In this document: positions 53,770 to 63,144 of the stretch, in pieces
Layout: the number at the start of each line of letters is the position of its first letter
Position numbering within the stretch: the first letter of the stretch is position 1
Origin: Pseudodesulfovibrio cashew
GTDB lineage: Bacteria; Desulfobacterota; Desulfovibrionia; Desulfovibrionales; Desulfovibrionaceae
DNA length: 64,000 nucleotides
Direction: 5' to 3'
Assembly: GCF_009762795.1 (NCBI RefSeq)
Contig: NZ_CP046400.1
Coordinates: 1,341,501 to 1,405,500, forward strand
The notes under the pieces: model-generated
The model's input: the letters and a program-made list of their open reading frames with translations, nothing else
The model's database searches: none
What the model was told of the DNA's origin: nothing
Made by a program: the position numbers and the translations under genes

Positions 53770-54027
53770 CTAGTTGGCCGTGGCAGGCATGGGCCTGCGT
53801 CCTTCCTTCTCCTTGTTCAGGCGGATGACCTGGGTGGTGAATGAGCTTTTGTCCGGCGTACAGCCGGGGCATCCCTCGGACATGATGACACACCGCTCGT
53901 CCAGGGAGGCAGGGTCTATCCCGGCCAAGTTGAGCAGCTTGGTGGTCGTGCCGTACTGCCACAGGACCGGCTGGCCGCAGCGGCTGCATTCCACGTACAG
54001 GAGTTCCGGATCGAATTTTCTGGTCAT
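53770..54027 (-). CDS. Small cysteine-rich (zinc-ribbon-like) protein
   Basis: An 85-residue protein with cysteines in VECSRCGQPVLW and SEGCPGCTP, a likely zinc site, followed by a polar C-terminus. The start was chosen at 54027 (MTRKFDPELLYVEC). It is a single-gene unit with its own terminator and is not part of the tail operon. No named family is recognised. Confidence 0.7.
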   Translation of the reverse strand: MTRKFDPELLYVECSRCGQPVLWQYGTTTKLLNLAGIDPASLDERCVIMSEGCPGCTPDKSSFTTQVIRLNKEKEGRRPMPATAN

Positions 54028-54103
54028 GAACACAGTCTAATCATCCCACGGGCCAATGACAAGGGGGGATGAATAACCGACGCGCCGCCTGCTTCTCTTG
54101 GGA

Positions 54104-54982
54104 CTATTTCAGGCGCAGTTCGGGCGGCATGTCGGTCATGGCGCCTTCTCTGGAGCAGACATGGGCCGCCACCTGGGCCGCGTATCGATTGATCTCGTCC
54201 AGGCTCCATCCCTTCAGATAGGCCAGCACCATGGCTGCGGAAAAGGCGTCGCCCGCGCCGATGGTGTCCCGAACCTCAACCGGTTCGCCGGGCAGGTCCG
54301 AGATCCCGTCCGGGGAGATGATCAGGCTGCCTTCGCCGCCGCGCGTGAGCACGGCCAGCTTCAGGTCGTGGAGGGCGAGAAGGCGCGCCAGCGCTTCCTT
54401 TTGACCGGATGGCAGGGAGAAGGGGCCGGTGATCATCATCAGCTCATCATCGTTGATCTTGAGCACGTCGGCCCGGTCCAGTGAGTCCCGGATTCGCCCC
54501 GGGGTGAAGAAGTCCTGGCGCAGGTTGATGTCGTATACCTTGAGCGCGCCGGGTGCGGCTTCCAGCACCTGGCGGATGGCTTGACGGGAGGTGGGGCAGC
54601 GCTGGGCCAGGGTGCCGAAGCAGATGACGTCGGCACGTTCCGCCAGTTGGCGGGTGGCGTCGTCGCAGGTCAGGAAATCCCAGGCAACGTCGTCCGGAAA
54701 TGTGTAGGTAGCCACGCCGTCCTTATCCAGCTCGGCCAGCACCGTGCCGGTGGGGTGCTCGGGATCGATGGAGACGTAGTCGGTGCAGAGGCCGTTGGCC
54801 TGAAGGATATCCAGGGCTTCGCGTCCCAGGTCGTCATCTCCCACGCGGGAGACCGGAACGCCGGTGCCGCCGAGGGCGTTGACCTGATAGGCGAAGTTGG
54901 CGGGCGCGCCGCCAAGCTGGCGGCCTTCGGGCAGCACGTCCCAGAGGATTTCGCCCAGGCCGATGGCGGTCACTTCGCTCAT
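54104..54982 (-). CDS. PfkB-family carbohydrate kinase (fructokinase-like)
   Basis: A 292-residue sugar kinase. It has the PfkB signatures: GLGEILWDVLPEGRQLGGAP, AYQVNALGG, DINLRQDFF and the catalytic DTIGAGDAFSAAMVLAYL. Fructose is the likeliest substrate from the overall pattern but is not proven. Its ATG overlaps the stop of the upstream TPR gene (ATGA), so the two are coupled. Confidence 0.88.
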   Translation of the reverse strand: MSEVTAIGLGEILWDVLPEGRQLGGAPANFAYQVNALGGTGVPVSRVGDDDLGREALDILQANGLCTDYVSIDPEHPTGTVLAELDKDGVATYTFPDDVAWDFLTCDDATRQLAERADVICFGTLAQRCPTSRQAIRQVLEAAPGALKVYDINLRQDFFTPGRIRDSLDRADVLKINDDELMMITGPFSLPSGQKEALARLLALHDLKLAVLTRGGEGSLIISPDGISDLPGEPVEVRDTIGAGDAFSAAMVLAYLKGWSLDEINRYAAQVAAHVCSREGAMTDMPPELRLK

Positions 54983-56337
54983 GGTTGCGCTCCCCGCTCC
55001 ACGATGGCGCGAAGCCGTGCCTCGGTCAGGGCGCGCAGCCGGTCGTCCGTAGGCCGTCGGCCGGTCTTTTCCAGTAGCACGATGTAGTTGTCCAGGGCCC
55101 TCTCCATGAGCGGGTGCCCCGGCCCCAGGGCGCTCTCGTAGGCGGAAAGCCCCCGGGCGTAGAGTTCCGCGGCTTCCTCATCACGCCCGGCATTGTCCAG
55201 GAACAGGGCAAGATTACAGAGAGATTGTGCGGTCTCGGGGTGCGCCTCGCCATAGGCCTTGGCACGGATCGCCAGGCTCTCGCGAAAATGGGATTCGGCC
55301 TCTTCACGCCTGCCCGTGGCATCCAGGAGCAGGGCCACGGCGTTGAGGTCCGCCGCAACTTCGGGGTGATCGGAGCCGTAGGCCTCACGGTTTATCTCCA
55401 GGGCGCGGCTGGCCAGGCGCAGGGCTTCCTCAGGGCGGTTCTCGGCCTCGTAGAGCAGTGCGAGATTGTTCAGGCAGGAGGCGATGGCCGGGTGCCCTTC
55501 GCCGTGGGCCCGAGTCAAAACCTTAAGGCATTCCTTGAAGGTCGCTTCGGCAGCCTCATGTTTGCCCAAGGCCTGCCGGATTACGGCCAGGCTGTTCAGG
55601 ATGGGCGCGGAGACCGGATTGTCCTCGGTGAAGATGGCCTGTTGCAGCTCCAGGCAGGTGGTGAAGGCGTTCTCGGCCCGCTCCAGTTCGCCTCCGGCCC
55701 AGAGCACGGTTCCCAGTCCTTCCAGGTCCGCGCAGATATCGGGGTGGCGGCGGCCCTTGATGGCCACGTCCACGGCAAGGGCCGCGTCCAGCAACGCGGC
55801 GGCCTCACGATGTCGTTGCTGGTGGTAGAGGGAAAATCCGGCCTGGTGCAGGACCCTGTTGGCCGCCGCCGTGTGGACGTCCAATTGGGTGATGAGGTCC
55901 CGGCAGGCGTAGACGTGGGGCAGGAGCCACTCCACGGTGGGCCAGTTCTGCGGTTCGGCGTCCGGAAGGACTAAGTTGAGGGCGTAGATGGCGCGCCCGG
56001 CCCACTCCGCACGCGTCGCCGTGTCCAGGCTCTGGACCACGGTCCGGCGCACCTCTTCGCGCACCTGGAAAATCTGTGCGTCCACGTCGGTCTTGATCAG
56101 GTCGCGGTCCACCAGCGGGTCGATGGTGGCGGTTGCCGCAAAGAACGCCGCCGCCGGGTTGATAAGCGACGGGTTGTGCTGGGTCCCCTCCAGGGACAGG
56201 GCAAAGTCGTAGGGCAGGGGCGAATCGGCGAGCATGGCCGCCATGAACAGCGCCTCTGCGCCGCCCGGAGCCTCGGTCTCCACCTCCCTGATCAGGGCCA
56301 GAATCTCGCCGCCGGAGCGGGCATGGGTCTCGGTCAC
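54979..56337 (-). CDS. TPR (kinesin-light-chain type) repeat protein
   Basis: A 452-residue cytosolic protein. After a helical N-terminal third, it has about five to six 42-residue TPRs of the kinesin light chain type (HPDICADLEGLGTVLWAGGE, HPAIASCLNNLALLYEAEN, HPEVAADLNAVALLLDATGR, HPETAQSLCNLALFLDNAGR). The start was set at GTG 56337 after AAGGAG; the earlier ATG lacks an RBS. It is translationally coupled to the sugar kinase. Its partner is unknown. Confidence 0.85.
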   Translation of the reverse strand: MTETHARSGGEILALIREVETEAPGGAEALFMAAMLADSPLPYDFALSLEGTQHNPSLINPAAAFFAATATIDPLVDRDLIKTDVDAQIFQVREEVRRTVVQSLDTATRAEWAGRAIYALNLVLPDAEPQNWPTVEWLLPHVYACRDLITQLDVHTAAANRVLHQAGFSLYHQQRHREAAALLDAALAVDVAIKGRRHPDICADLEGLGTVLWAGGELERAENAFTTCLELQQAIFTEDNPVSAPILNSLAVIRQALGKHEAAEATFKECLKVLTRAHGEGHPAIASCLNNLALLYEAENRPEEALRLASRALEINREAYGSDHPEVAADLNAVALLLDATGRREEAESHFRESLAIRAKAYGEAHPETAQSLCNLALFLDNAGRDEEAAELYARGLSAYESALGPGHPLMERALDNYIVLLEKTGRRPTDDRLRALTEARLRAIVERGAQP

Positions 56338-56602
56338 GGCATTTCTCCTTGTGCAACGGGCATTGGGAATGTCCCTATCCCGTTTGCGGTCCGAACACAA
56401 GAAAGGCGCGCCGGACCAAGGCGTGTTTCAGCCGGTGAATGCCGTTCAAACGCCCCCAAGACAAGAGATCTCTGGTGGAATATCGATAAGCTATCGTCAA
56501 AGAAATAGCTAATAAATATAGATAGTGGTAATGGTGCCGATATAGCTATTTGAAGAGATGCCTGCTTTGCCGGGCCGGACTGGCGTCCAGCCCGGAGCGG
56601 AA

Positions 56603-58228
56603 CTATCGCTTGATGCTGATGGTCGTGTTCAGCAGGGAGTCGGACGTGGTGATGATCTTGGTGTTGGCCTGATAACCGCGTTGGGTAAGAATCATCTTGG
56701 CGAACTCCTCGGCCATGTCCACGTTGGACATCTCCAGGGTGCTCCCCTGGATGGTGCCCCGGCCGTCGACGTCGGCGGTCCCGGCTATGGCCGCTCCAGA
56801 GGCCTCGGTGGCCACGAAGTTGTTGTTGCCGTCCCGCCGCAGCCCCCACTCGCTGTTGAAGCGGTAGAGGGCCACCTGGTAGAAGTCCTCGGTCTGCCCG
56901 TTGGAGAAATAGCCGCTGAGCACGCCCTCGCGGGAGAGGCTGGTGTTCTGGAGGTAGCCCCAGGTGTAGCCGTCCTGGATCTGGTACAGCGTTGCCGATC
57001 CCGAGTCGTAACTGGTGGAGGAGCGGACGTCGCGGTCCATGCTCTGGAGTGAGACCAGGCTGCTTGCGTTGAGGCCCACATCGGCCGCGCTTCCGGCTGC
57101 GGAGCCAACCCAGGACGAAGACGAGGAGCTGATGCCGAAGTCGTAGGATATGCTTTGCACGTTGCCTATGGCCGAGCCATTGCTGCCGAAGGTGAAATCG
57201 AACTGCGGCACTCCCTCTTCGCTGAAGGAGGCTGCCTCCCATGAAGTCAGGCTCTTGCCGCTTGCGCCGCTGGTCAGGTTCAGGCTGTACGCGGAGTGGT
57301 TGACCAACTGGCCGGAGCCGTCGAAGGTCATTACCCCGATGCCGGCCAGGCCGCCCGCCGAGGTGCCGTAGGCGGCAGATCCGTCTGCAGTGGGGGGCAG
57401 GGCGATGAGATATTCCCAATAGGTGTATCCGTTGGTGGCGTTGGATATGGTCGAGGCTGCCACCGGGTCGAAGTAGATGGTCAGGTCCCGCTCGTTGCCG
57501 TCCTCATCGTACACGGCCAGGCTGGAGGAATAGGATGGATTGTTGTCCCCGAAGGGCGATCCCGCGTTGCTCAGGCTGCCGTCGTAGCTTTCGAGCATGG
57601 CGAAGAAGGGATTGGTTTCGCTGGTGTGCAGGTCGGTGGCCAGGGCGTCCAGTGTGGTAACCATCTCCAGGCTGGTGGTGACCTTGGGCTCGGAGCGGAC
57701 CATGCGCAGCTCCTGGCCGTCGATGACCACGTCGTCGTAAGGAAGCTGGATGTCGGACACCGTGGTGGAGACCTCTCCCGTGTCGCGGTCGATGGCGTAT
57801 CCCTGCAGACGGTAGTCGTGCGGGTCCACCAGGTAGGCCTCGTTATTGAACCGGAAATCCCCGGCCCGGGTAAAGTGGGACGGGCCGGTCGTCACCTCGC
57901 TGCCGGTGACCTTGCGGACCCCGAAGAAGCCGTTGCCCGTGATGGCCATGTCGGTGACCGTGTTGGAACTCTCCAGTCCGCCTTCCTGAAAGACGTTGCG
58001 GATCTCGCCCACGCCCACGCCCATGCCGATCTGGCTGAAGGAGTAGGCTCCGCTTTCGTAGGACGCCCCCCCCGATGACATCTGTTGGCTTAAAAGGTCG
58101 GTGAACTGGGCATCCGCCTTCTTGTACCCGACGGTGGAGAGATTGGCGAGGTTGTTGCCAACAACCTGCATCCTGTCTCCATGTGCGATGACGCCCGTAG
58201 CGCCCACATATAGACTACCGAAACTCAT
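56603..58228 (-). CDS. flgE: Flagellar hook protein FlgE
   Basis: A 541-residue hook subunit. The N-terminal rod-like motif is clear (MQVVGNNLANLSTVGYKKAD), and the C-terminal helix closes with SNVDMAEEFAKMILTQRGYQ and NTKIITTSDSLL. The middle domains are FlgE-like (GNGFFGVRKV, FTRAGDFRFNNEAYLVDPHD, RLQGYAIDRDTGEV). GGAGGA precedes the ATG. It is a single-gene unit here, away from other rod and hook genes. Exported through the flagellar type III system. Confidence 0.94.
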   Translation of the reverse strand: MSFGSLYVGATGVIAHGDRMQVVGNNLANLSTVGYKKADAQFTDLLSQQMSSGGASYESGAYSFSQIGMGVGVGEIRNVFQEGGLESSNTVTDMAITGNGFFGVRKVTGSEVTTGPSHFTRAGDFRFNNEAYLVDPHDYRLQGYAIDRDTGEVSTTVSDIQLPYDDVVIDGQELRMVRSEPKVTTSLEMVTTLDALATDLHTSETNPFFAMLESYDGSLSNAGSPFGDNNPSYSSSLAVYDEDGNERDLTIYFDPVAASTISNATNGYTYWEYLIALPPTADGSAAYGTSAGGLAGIGVMTFDGSGQLVNHSAYSLNLTSGASGKSLTSWEAASFSEEGVPQFDFTFGSNGSAIGNVQSISYDFGISSSSSSWVGSAAGSAADVGLNASSLVSLQSMDRDVRSSTSYDSGSATLYQIQDGYTWGYLQNTSLSREGVLSGYFSNGQTEDFYQVALYRFNSEWGLRRDGNNNFVATEASGAAIAGTADVDGRGTIQGSTLEMSNVDMAEEFAKMILTQRGYQANTKIITTSDSLLNTTISIKR

Positions 58229-58509
58229 ACTGTCCTCCGATCCGGCTGCTGCCGGATGTGGCTGGGAAACGACCGGGAGACCAATCCCGGAAAAAAATTC
58301 CCCGATTCCTTCTCGCAGAGAACAGAAGCAAGGGGTGTGCCATGCAAAAAGACACATGATCCTGAGGGGTAATGAAGGCAAATTGGTGGAAAAACATGCC
58401 ATCGGACCGGCAAGAACGGTATTCTCCTTGCCATGTGCACCAACCATGGGTAGGGTTGCGCCACTTGAAAAAGGCCTGACGCAAACCAGAAACAACGGAG
58501 ATACCGAAT

Positions 58510-59040
58510 ATGCAACGGACCTTGACCCTGCTCGGCGCAGCGTTGATCAGCCTCATGATTCTTGCCGGATGTGACCAGAAGCCCGGCGTCACCATCGGGG
58601 TGGTGGACGAAGCCGCCGTTTTCCAGAAGAACCAGGCTGCCAGCAAGGCTATGGCCTATCTTCAGGAGCTGGGCGCTCCCCTTCAGGAAAAGGCGGAGGC
58701 CGCCTACAAGCAAATGCAGAAGGAACAGACCGAGGAGAACGTGGCTGCCTACAAAGCCGCCATGGGCGAACTCCAGAACGTCATGCGCGGCGAGGAACGT
58801 CGCCTCGTGGAGCTCATCGACGCCAAGCTGAACGAGGTGCTCGACACCTACCGCGAACAGAAGGGACTGACCGTTATCCTGTCCAAGGAGTCGGTGGTTT
58901 CCGCTTCCTCCACCATTGACGTCACCGACGACGTGGTGGCCGCCATGAACGCGGTGGAGATCGACTTCACTCCCCCGGCCAAGGCTGCTGCCGAAAAGGA
59001 AGAGCCCGCCGGTAACGAGACCAAGGAAGGCAAGGAATAG
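58510..59040 (+). CDS. OmpH/Skp-like lipoprotein
   Basis: A 176-residue protein with a lipoprotein signal (LISLMILAGC) and an OmpH/Skp-like coiled-coil core (VGVVDEAAVF-type start, here IGVVDEAAVFQKNQAASKAM; LQEKAEAAYKQMQKEQTEEN). The C-terminus is acidic. It may chaperone envelope proteins in the periplasm; being a lipoprotein is atypical of Skp. It is followed by a perfect bidirectional hairpin. Confidence 0.8.
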   Translation: MQRTLTLLGAALISLMILAGCDQKPGVTIGVVDEAAVFQKNQAASKAMAYLQELGAPLQEKAEAAYKQMQKEQTEENVAAYKAAMGELQNVMRGEERRLVELIDAKLNEVLDTYREQKGLTVILSKESVVSASSTIDVTDDVVAAMNAVEIDFTPPAKAAAEKEEPAGNETKEGKE

Positions 59041-59043
59041 TTT

Positions 59044-59110
59044 CATCCATTCCGCACAATAAAAGGGCCGTCGACATTGCCGGCGGCCCTTTTATTGTGC
59101 GGAATGGATG
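59044..59110. terminator. Perfect 27-bp-arm bidirectional terminator
   Basis: The arms at 59044-59070 and 59084-59110 are exact complements, with AAAAGGGCCG/CGGCCCTTTT at the base of the loop. It separates convergent genes. Confidence 0.92.
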
Positions 59111-59115
59111 CGGGA

Positions 59116-59460
59116 TCAACTGTTGATGTAGTCGTTCATCTCGTCGTGGGCGGTGTCGAGCAGGTCGCTGAAGCGGCTGAAATGCTCCCGGGTGGCGTCG
59201 AGGTTTTCGTCCTTTGCCGATATCTCCATGGCCAGAGCCAGGGAAACCAGTGCGTCGGAGCGGATCACTCCGCACATGCCCTTGAGCGAGTGCGCCATCT
59301 TGGCGGCTTCGCCCGCGTCATCGTTTGCCAGCGCCTCTCTCAAAGACGCGGTCCTCACCGGACTGTCCTCCATGAACGCGGCCAACAGCTCCCGGGCCAA
59401 CTCATCGTCGTCCGCCAGGCTCCTCAGGAAGTTTTTCAGGTCGAAAATGCTTTGCGTCAT
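59116..59460 (-). CDS. HPt domain protein
   Basis: A 114-residue single-domain histidine phosphotransfer protein. The phosphorylatable histidine lies in AAKMAHSLKGMCGVIRSD. The four-helix pattern (DELARELLAAFMEDSPVRTA, FSRFSDLLDTAHDEMN) is complete. It would relay phosphate between a hybrid kinase and a response regulator, both elsewhere. Confidence 0.9.
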   Translation of the reverse strand: MTQSIFDLKNFLRSLADDDELARELLAAFMEDSPVRTASLREALANDDAGEAAKMAHSLKGMCGVIRSDALVSLALAMEISAKDENLDATREHFSRFSDLLDTAHDEMNDYINS

Positions 59461-59542
59461 GGGCTCTTCTCCTTATTGGTACCAGTAACCAATTCCTAAC
59501 ATCCCCTTAGCGCTAATGAAAGTATAATAACGCTTCGAATGC

Positions 59543-60670
59543 TCAGGCGGCATAAATCCGTTCGTAGCATTCCACCATGGCAGAGAGGGAAAAACGTTCG
59601 GCGATGCGTAAACGCGCCGCCTGACCCATGGTGCGGAGCGCTCCCGGCTCCAGGGCAGCCAACCGGGAAAGGGCCGTCGCCAGCGCCGCCGGGTCACCCG
59701 GAGGCACGGTCACCCCGGTCTCTCCCGCCAGCAGAGCGGCATCGCCCACGTCGGTGACCACGTTGGGGACGCCGCAGGCCATGGCCTCGCCCACCGCGCC
59801 CGGAAAACTTTCGCCCAGGGATGAGGATACGTGAATGTCCATGGCCGCCATGAGCCGGGGCACGTCGGCCCGTTCACCCAGCAGGCGCACCCGTGCTGGG
59901 TCGAGTCCGGATTCGGCGAGCCATGTGGCCAGGTCCAGGTTATCGTGGTCCATGCCCCGCCCGGCGAAGACAAAGACCGTCTCCCTGTCGGACTGCACCG
60001 CTGCCGCGGCGCGAATCATGGTTTGGTGGTCCTTCATGGGGTCGAAGCGCGCCACCTGGCCTATGATCAGGCTGTCGGAGTCGACAGACAGCTCCCGCCG
60101 TACTTCCTCGCGCGCTGCCGGGTCCGGTTTGAACCGGTCGATGTCGAAGCCGTTGTGCACGACTTCGAATCGTTTGGGATGGTATCCCAGTTCCTGATGG
60201 AATCGTTTCGCGTCGTGGGAGTTGGTCAGGATCAGGTCCGGCAGGCCGGAGAGGGCCGCGCAGGCTCTCAGCGTCAGGCCGGTCAGCCGCCGGTACTCCT
60301 CAAGGGCCATGTAGGAGCAGCGGATATTCCAGGCGACCTTGGGGCCGCCGCCCAGAGGGAAGGCCAGCTTCGCGGCCATCAGTCCGGCCAGGTCGGCGTG
60401 GTAGAGCCATGTCTGGATCAGGTCCGGACGCCAGGAGCGGATCAGCCGCACCAGTTTGAACAGGCCCGCCGGAGACGGCACGCCCCGGCGCATGTCCAGG
60501 GAGTCCACCTCGATGCCCGCACCCGAGAGCTGCTCGCCAACAGGTCCGGGGGGAATGAGGCTGACCACTCTGGATTCGAAGCGGTTCGGGTTCATGCCGG
60601 AGCACAGCCTGTAGAGCATGGTTTCCGCGCCCCCCACGTCGAGGCCTGTGATGACGTGCAGAATCTTCAT
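59543..60670 (-). CDS. GT4-type glycosyltransferase
   Basis: A 375-residue enzyme with GT-B fold. N-terminal KILHVITGLDVGGAETMLYR and IQTWLYHADLAGLMAA; C-terminal nucleotide-sugar binding half with IIGQVARFDPMKDHQTMI, FVFAGRGMDHD, LGERADVPRLMAAMDIHVSS and the E(x7)E motif in SLGESFPGAVGEAMACGVP. It transfers a sugar in glycan or polysaccharide synthesis; donor and acceptor are unknown. No other glycan genes are adjacent. Confidence 0.92.
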   Translation of the reverse strand: MKILHVITGLDVGGAETMLYRLCSGMNPNRFESRVVSLIPPGPVGEQLSGAGIEVDSLDMRRGVPSPAGLFKLVRLIRSWRPDLIQTWLYHADLAGLMAAKLAFPLGGGPKVAWNIRCSYMALEEYRRLTGLTLRACAALSGLPDLILTNSHDAKRFHQELGYHPKRFEVVHNGFDIDRFKPDPAAREEVRRELSVDSDSLIIGQVARFDPMKDHQTMIRAAAAVQSDRETVFVFAGRGMDHDNLDLATWLAESGLDPARVRLLGERADVPRLMAAMDIHVSSSLGESFPGAVGEAMACGVPNVVTDVGDAALLAGETGVTVPPGDPAALATALSRLAALEPGALRTMGQAARLRIAERFSLSAMVECYERIYAA

Positions 60671-60772
60671 GGTGATGGGTCGTTGCCTATCATTATATAA
60701 GGTAAATGACCACAGCCGCGAGAGCGCCCCCGCTCCGGGTGCTCCGTCACGGGATTGTTGCCGGGGAATCTT

Positions 60773-62215
60773 TTAGTGCCAGCCGGTGCTGCCCGCGAAC
60801 AGGACCGCGCCGAAGATTGCGATGGCTGCCGCCCCGCACAGGGAAAGACCGGCGCGCAGGACGCGGAAGGCGGTCCGGTTGGTTCGGGTCGCGCCGAGGG
60901 TGGCGGAGCGTGCGGCCACGGCTCCCCAGGCGAAGAGGGTCGTGGTCAGCCCCATGCCCGCGGCCATGACCACAAGGGCCGCAATCCCCGCCGGGAGAAT
61001 GTTCTGGCCGATGGAGAAGGCGAGGATCACTGCCGCGCCGGGACAGGGGACCAGTCCGGTAATCAGGGCAACCGTGAGGACTTTGCGCGTATCCGGCCTC
61101 TCCTCCGCGGCCTCTCCTTCCGGGGAGCAGCCGTTCGACGCTGCGCCCCTGCCCCGGATCACGTCCAGCACGGCCTTGGCGAAGAGGACAAGCCCCATGA
61201 GCGCAAGCAGCCCGTAACTGGCGGGCTGGAGTGCGCGTGACGCCTCGGCAAAGCCGCCCATGCCCGTGGAGAAGATCAGGTAGGCCACGGTGACCGCCGC
61301 CGCTGCCGAGCCCATGTGCGCGAAGGTGATGGCGTTGCCCATCAGCGCGCCGGTCCACAGGGAGCCGGGGTTGGCCAGGAAGTACGAACAGACAACCGTC
61401 TTGCCGTGCCCCGGCCCCACCGCGTGGACCACGCCGTAGAGAAACGAGAGGCCGAGAAAGAGCCAGAGGGCGGAGCCCAGGGGATCGGCCTTGATGTCCA
61501 TGCCCAGGCCGTTGAGCCTGAGGGTCAGCTCCTTTTGCACGGTGCGGACCAGGGACATGAGCCGCTCCATGAGGCCGGGTGCTCCGGCGTCTGCCACTGC
61601 GGGGAGATCCGTAGCACCGCCCGGGGATGCGGAAAGGGACAGGTGTACCGCCTCGGGCACGATGAACTGCCAGTATTTCTGGTCCTTGGCCGGAAGCACC
61701 GTGTGCGAGACCTGCGCCCCGCCGTCCACCTTGAAGCGGAGTGCTTCCTTCACCAGCAGGATGTCCGTGTAGTAGTCCTTGTCGAATACTGCGGCGCGGA
61801 AGTCCTTCACCTGGTCGAAGGGGAGCCCTATAGGGACGGAGAATTCATAAACCAGGCGGCCATCGGACAGAGATGCCCTGAAGTTCGTGACTTCGGTGAT
61901 CGGGATGCGTTTGCCGCCGTTTTCGATGAAGGTGAAGTAGCCGTAGTTGGCCAGGTAGGCGAACGCCCCTTTTTTGATGGTCTCCTGGCCGGAAGTCAAA
62001 GCCAGGGTTTCGGCGGTCAGGTCCACGTCGGCGAGGATGGCGTTGGTGAAGATCTCGTCGAACAGCCAGCGCTCTTCCATGGAGCGCAGGCCGCTTTCGT
62101 CGATGTGGAAGGTCAGGGAGGCGTCCACATAAACGTGCGGATGGGCGGAGACGGAAGGGGCAGCGGATAGGAGCGTCACCCAAAGCAGTAAGAGGGTCAG
62201 GCAGCGGGCTGTCAT
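60773..62215 (-). CDS. DUF1007-NicO (RcnA-like) fusion transporter
   Basis: A 480-residue protein. A signal peptide is followed by a periplasmic DUF1007 domain (SAHPHVYVDASLTFHIDESG, RWLFDEIFTNAIL, YYTDILLVKEALRF). The C-terminal half is a NicO/RcnA-type nickel/cobalt transporter with about six transmembrane helices (LYGVVHAVGPGHGKTVVCSY, VALITGLVPCPGAAVILAF). Histidines in HAVGPGHGK are family metal sites. DUF1007 and NicO are more often separate adjacent genes. The metal is inferred to be Ni or Co. Confidence 0.87.
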   Translation of the reverse strand: MTARCLTLLLLWVTLLSAAPSVSAHPHVYVDASLTFHIDESGLRSMEERWLFDEIFTNAILADVDLTAETLALTSGQETIKKGAFAYLANYGYFTFIENGGKRIPITEVTNFRASLSDGRLVYEFSVPIGLPFDQVKDFRAAVFDKDYYTDILLVKEALRFKVDGGAQVSHTVLPAKDQKYWQFIVPEAVHLSLSASPGGATDLPAVADAGAPGLMERLMSLVRTVQKELTLRLNGLGMDIKADPLGSALWLFLGLSFLYGVVHAVGPGHGKTVVCSYFLANPGSLWTGALMGNAITFAHMGSAAAAVTVAYLIFSTGMGGFAEASRALQPASYGLLALMGLVLFAKAVLDVIRGRGAASNGCSPEGEAAEERPDTRKVLTVALITGLVPCPGAAVILAFSIGQNILPAGIAALVVMAAGMGLTTTLFAWGAVAARSATLGATRTNRTAFRVLRAGLSLCGAAAIAIFGAVLFAGSTGWH

Positions 62216-62267
62216 CCGGGGGATGTACGGCAGCGCAAGGGGGATGGCAAGGGATATTGGCGTGCGC

Positions 62268-62296
62268 TTGTCAACGGGCGAGATTGGGCCTAAAGT
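62268..62296 (+). promoter_or_regulatory. Sigma-70-type promoter of the solute-binding protein gene
   Basis: TTGTCA (62268-62273) and TAAAGT (62291-62296) with a 17-base spacer, 34 bases before the start codon. Confidence 0.6.
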
Positions 62297-62330
62297 TAAA
62301 TCTAATAGGAATTTTTCTTGGTTAGGTAAA

Positions 62331-63053
62331 ATGAGACGATACACCGCCATTCTCTGCCTGGCCTGGGTGTTGTTGCTTGCCGGGAGTCCGGCTGAAGCGC
62401 AGAGCCTGCGCCTGGTGACCCTGTCACTGCCGCCGTTCGGCTTCCTCAAGGGGAATCGGATCGCGGGACTCGCGCACGAGTTGGGACAGGCCATCGCCGA
62501 AGACGCGGGGTACGAGGTCGAGGAAACCCTGGTCAGTGTGACTCGGGGCATGCGCGAGGTTGAAACGGGTAGCTGTGACATGGTGCTCATGCTCCCCGGG
62601 CCGGAAATCGAGCAGCATGCCAAAAACCTGGGCGACGTGATGGAAATGGAAGTGGTCATCCTCGGCCGGGCCGGAGTGCGGCTCGAATCCCTGCAGGATG
62701 TTCGGGGCAAGCGTTTGGCCCAGGTGCGCGGGGCGCGCTATGACGAGCGGATCTCGCGGAAGAACGGCATGATCGTTTACGCGACGGAAAATTATGTCCA
62801 GAGCCTCAAGCTGCTTGTGGCGCGCAGGGTGGATTTTGCGCTGGGGCCCAGGCTGGGCCTTATCGCCGCAGCCGAGCGGCTCGGCCTCCCCAGGCGGGCG
62901 CTCGGGCGTCCCTTGCAACTCTCCGTACTGCGTGCGGCGTTGTTTGTCAGCGACAAGACCGGGCCGGAGATGCGTCGCCGTCTGGCCGAAGCCAGGCAAC
63001 GTCTGATGGATAGCGGGAGACTTTCGGAGATTGTACGGAATTATCGAAAATAA
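62331..63053 (+). CDS. Periplasmic solute-binding protein, SBP_bac_3 type
   Basis: A 240-residue protein with a signal peptide (AILCLAWVLLLAGSPAEA, cleavage near AEA-Q). The mature part is a family 3 amino-acid-type binding protein (LRLVTLSLPPFGFLKGNRIA, GLAHELGQAIAEDAGYEVEE, DVRGKRLAQVRGARYDER). No permease or ATPase is adjacent, so it may instead feed the PAS sensor encoded downstream. The ligand is unknown. Confidence 0.85.
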   Translation: MRRYTAILCLAWVLLLAGSPAEAQSLRLVTLSLPPFGFLKGNRIAGLAHELGQAIAEDAGYEVEETLVSVTRGMREVETGSCDMVLMLPGPEIEQHAKNLGDVMEMEVVILGRAGVRLESLQDVRGKRLAQVRGARYDERISRKNGMIVYATENYVQSLKLLVARRVDFALGPRLGLIAAAERLGLPRRALGRPLQLSVLRAALFVSDKTGPEMRRRLAEARQRLMDSGRLSEIVRNYRK

Positions 63054-63144
63054 CGAGGGTGACACCGGCTTGGTGTTTGTGTAGAGATAGGCAGTAATGT
63101 TGTGAAATGCGCCAGTAGTTGACGGGAACCGTTTGGATCACTGA

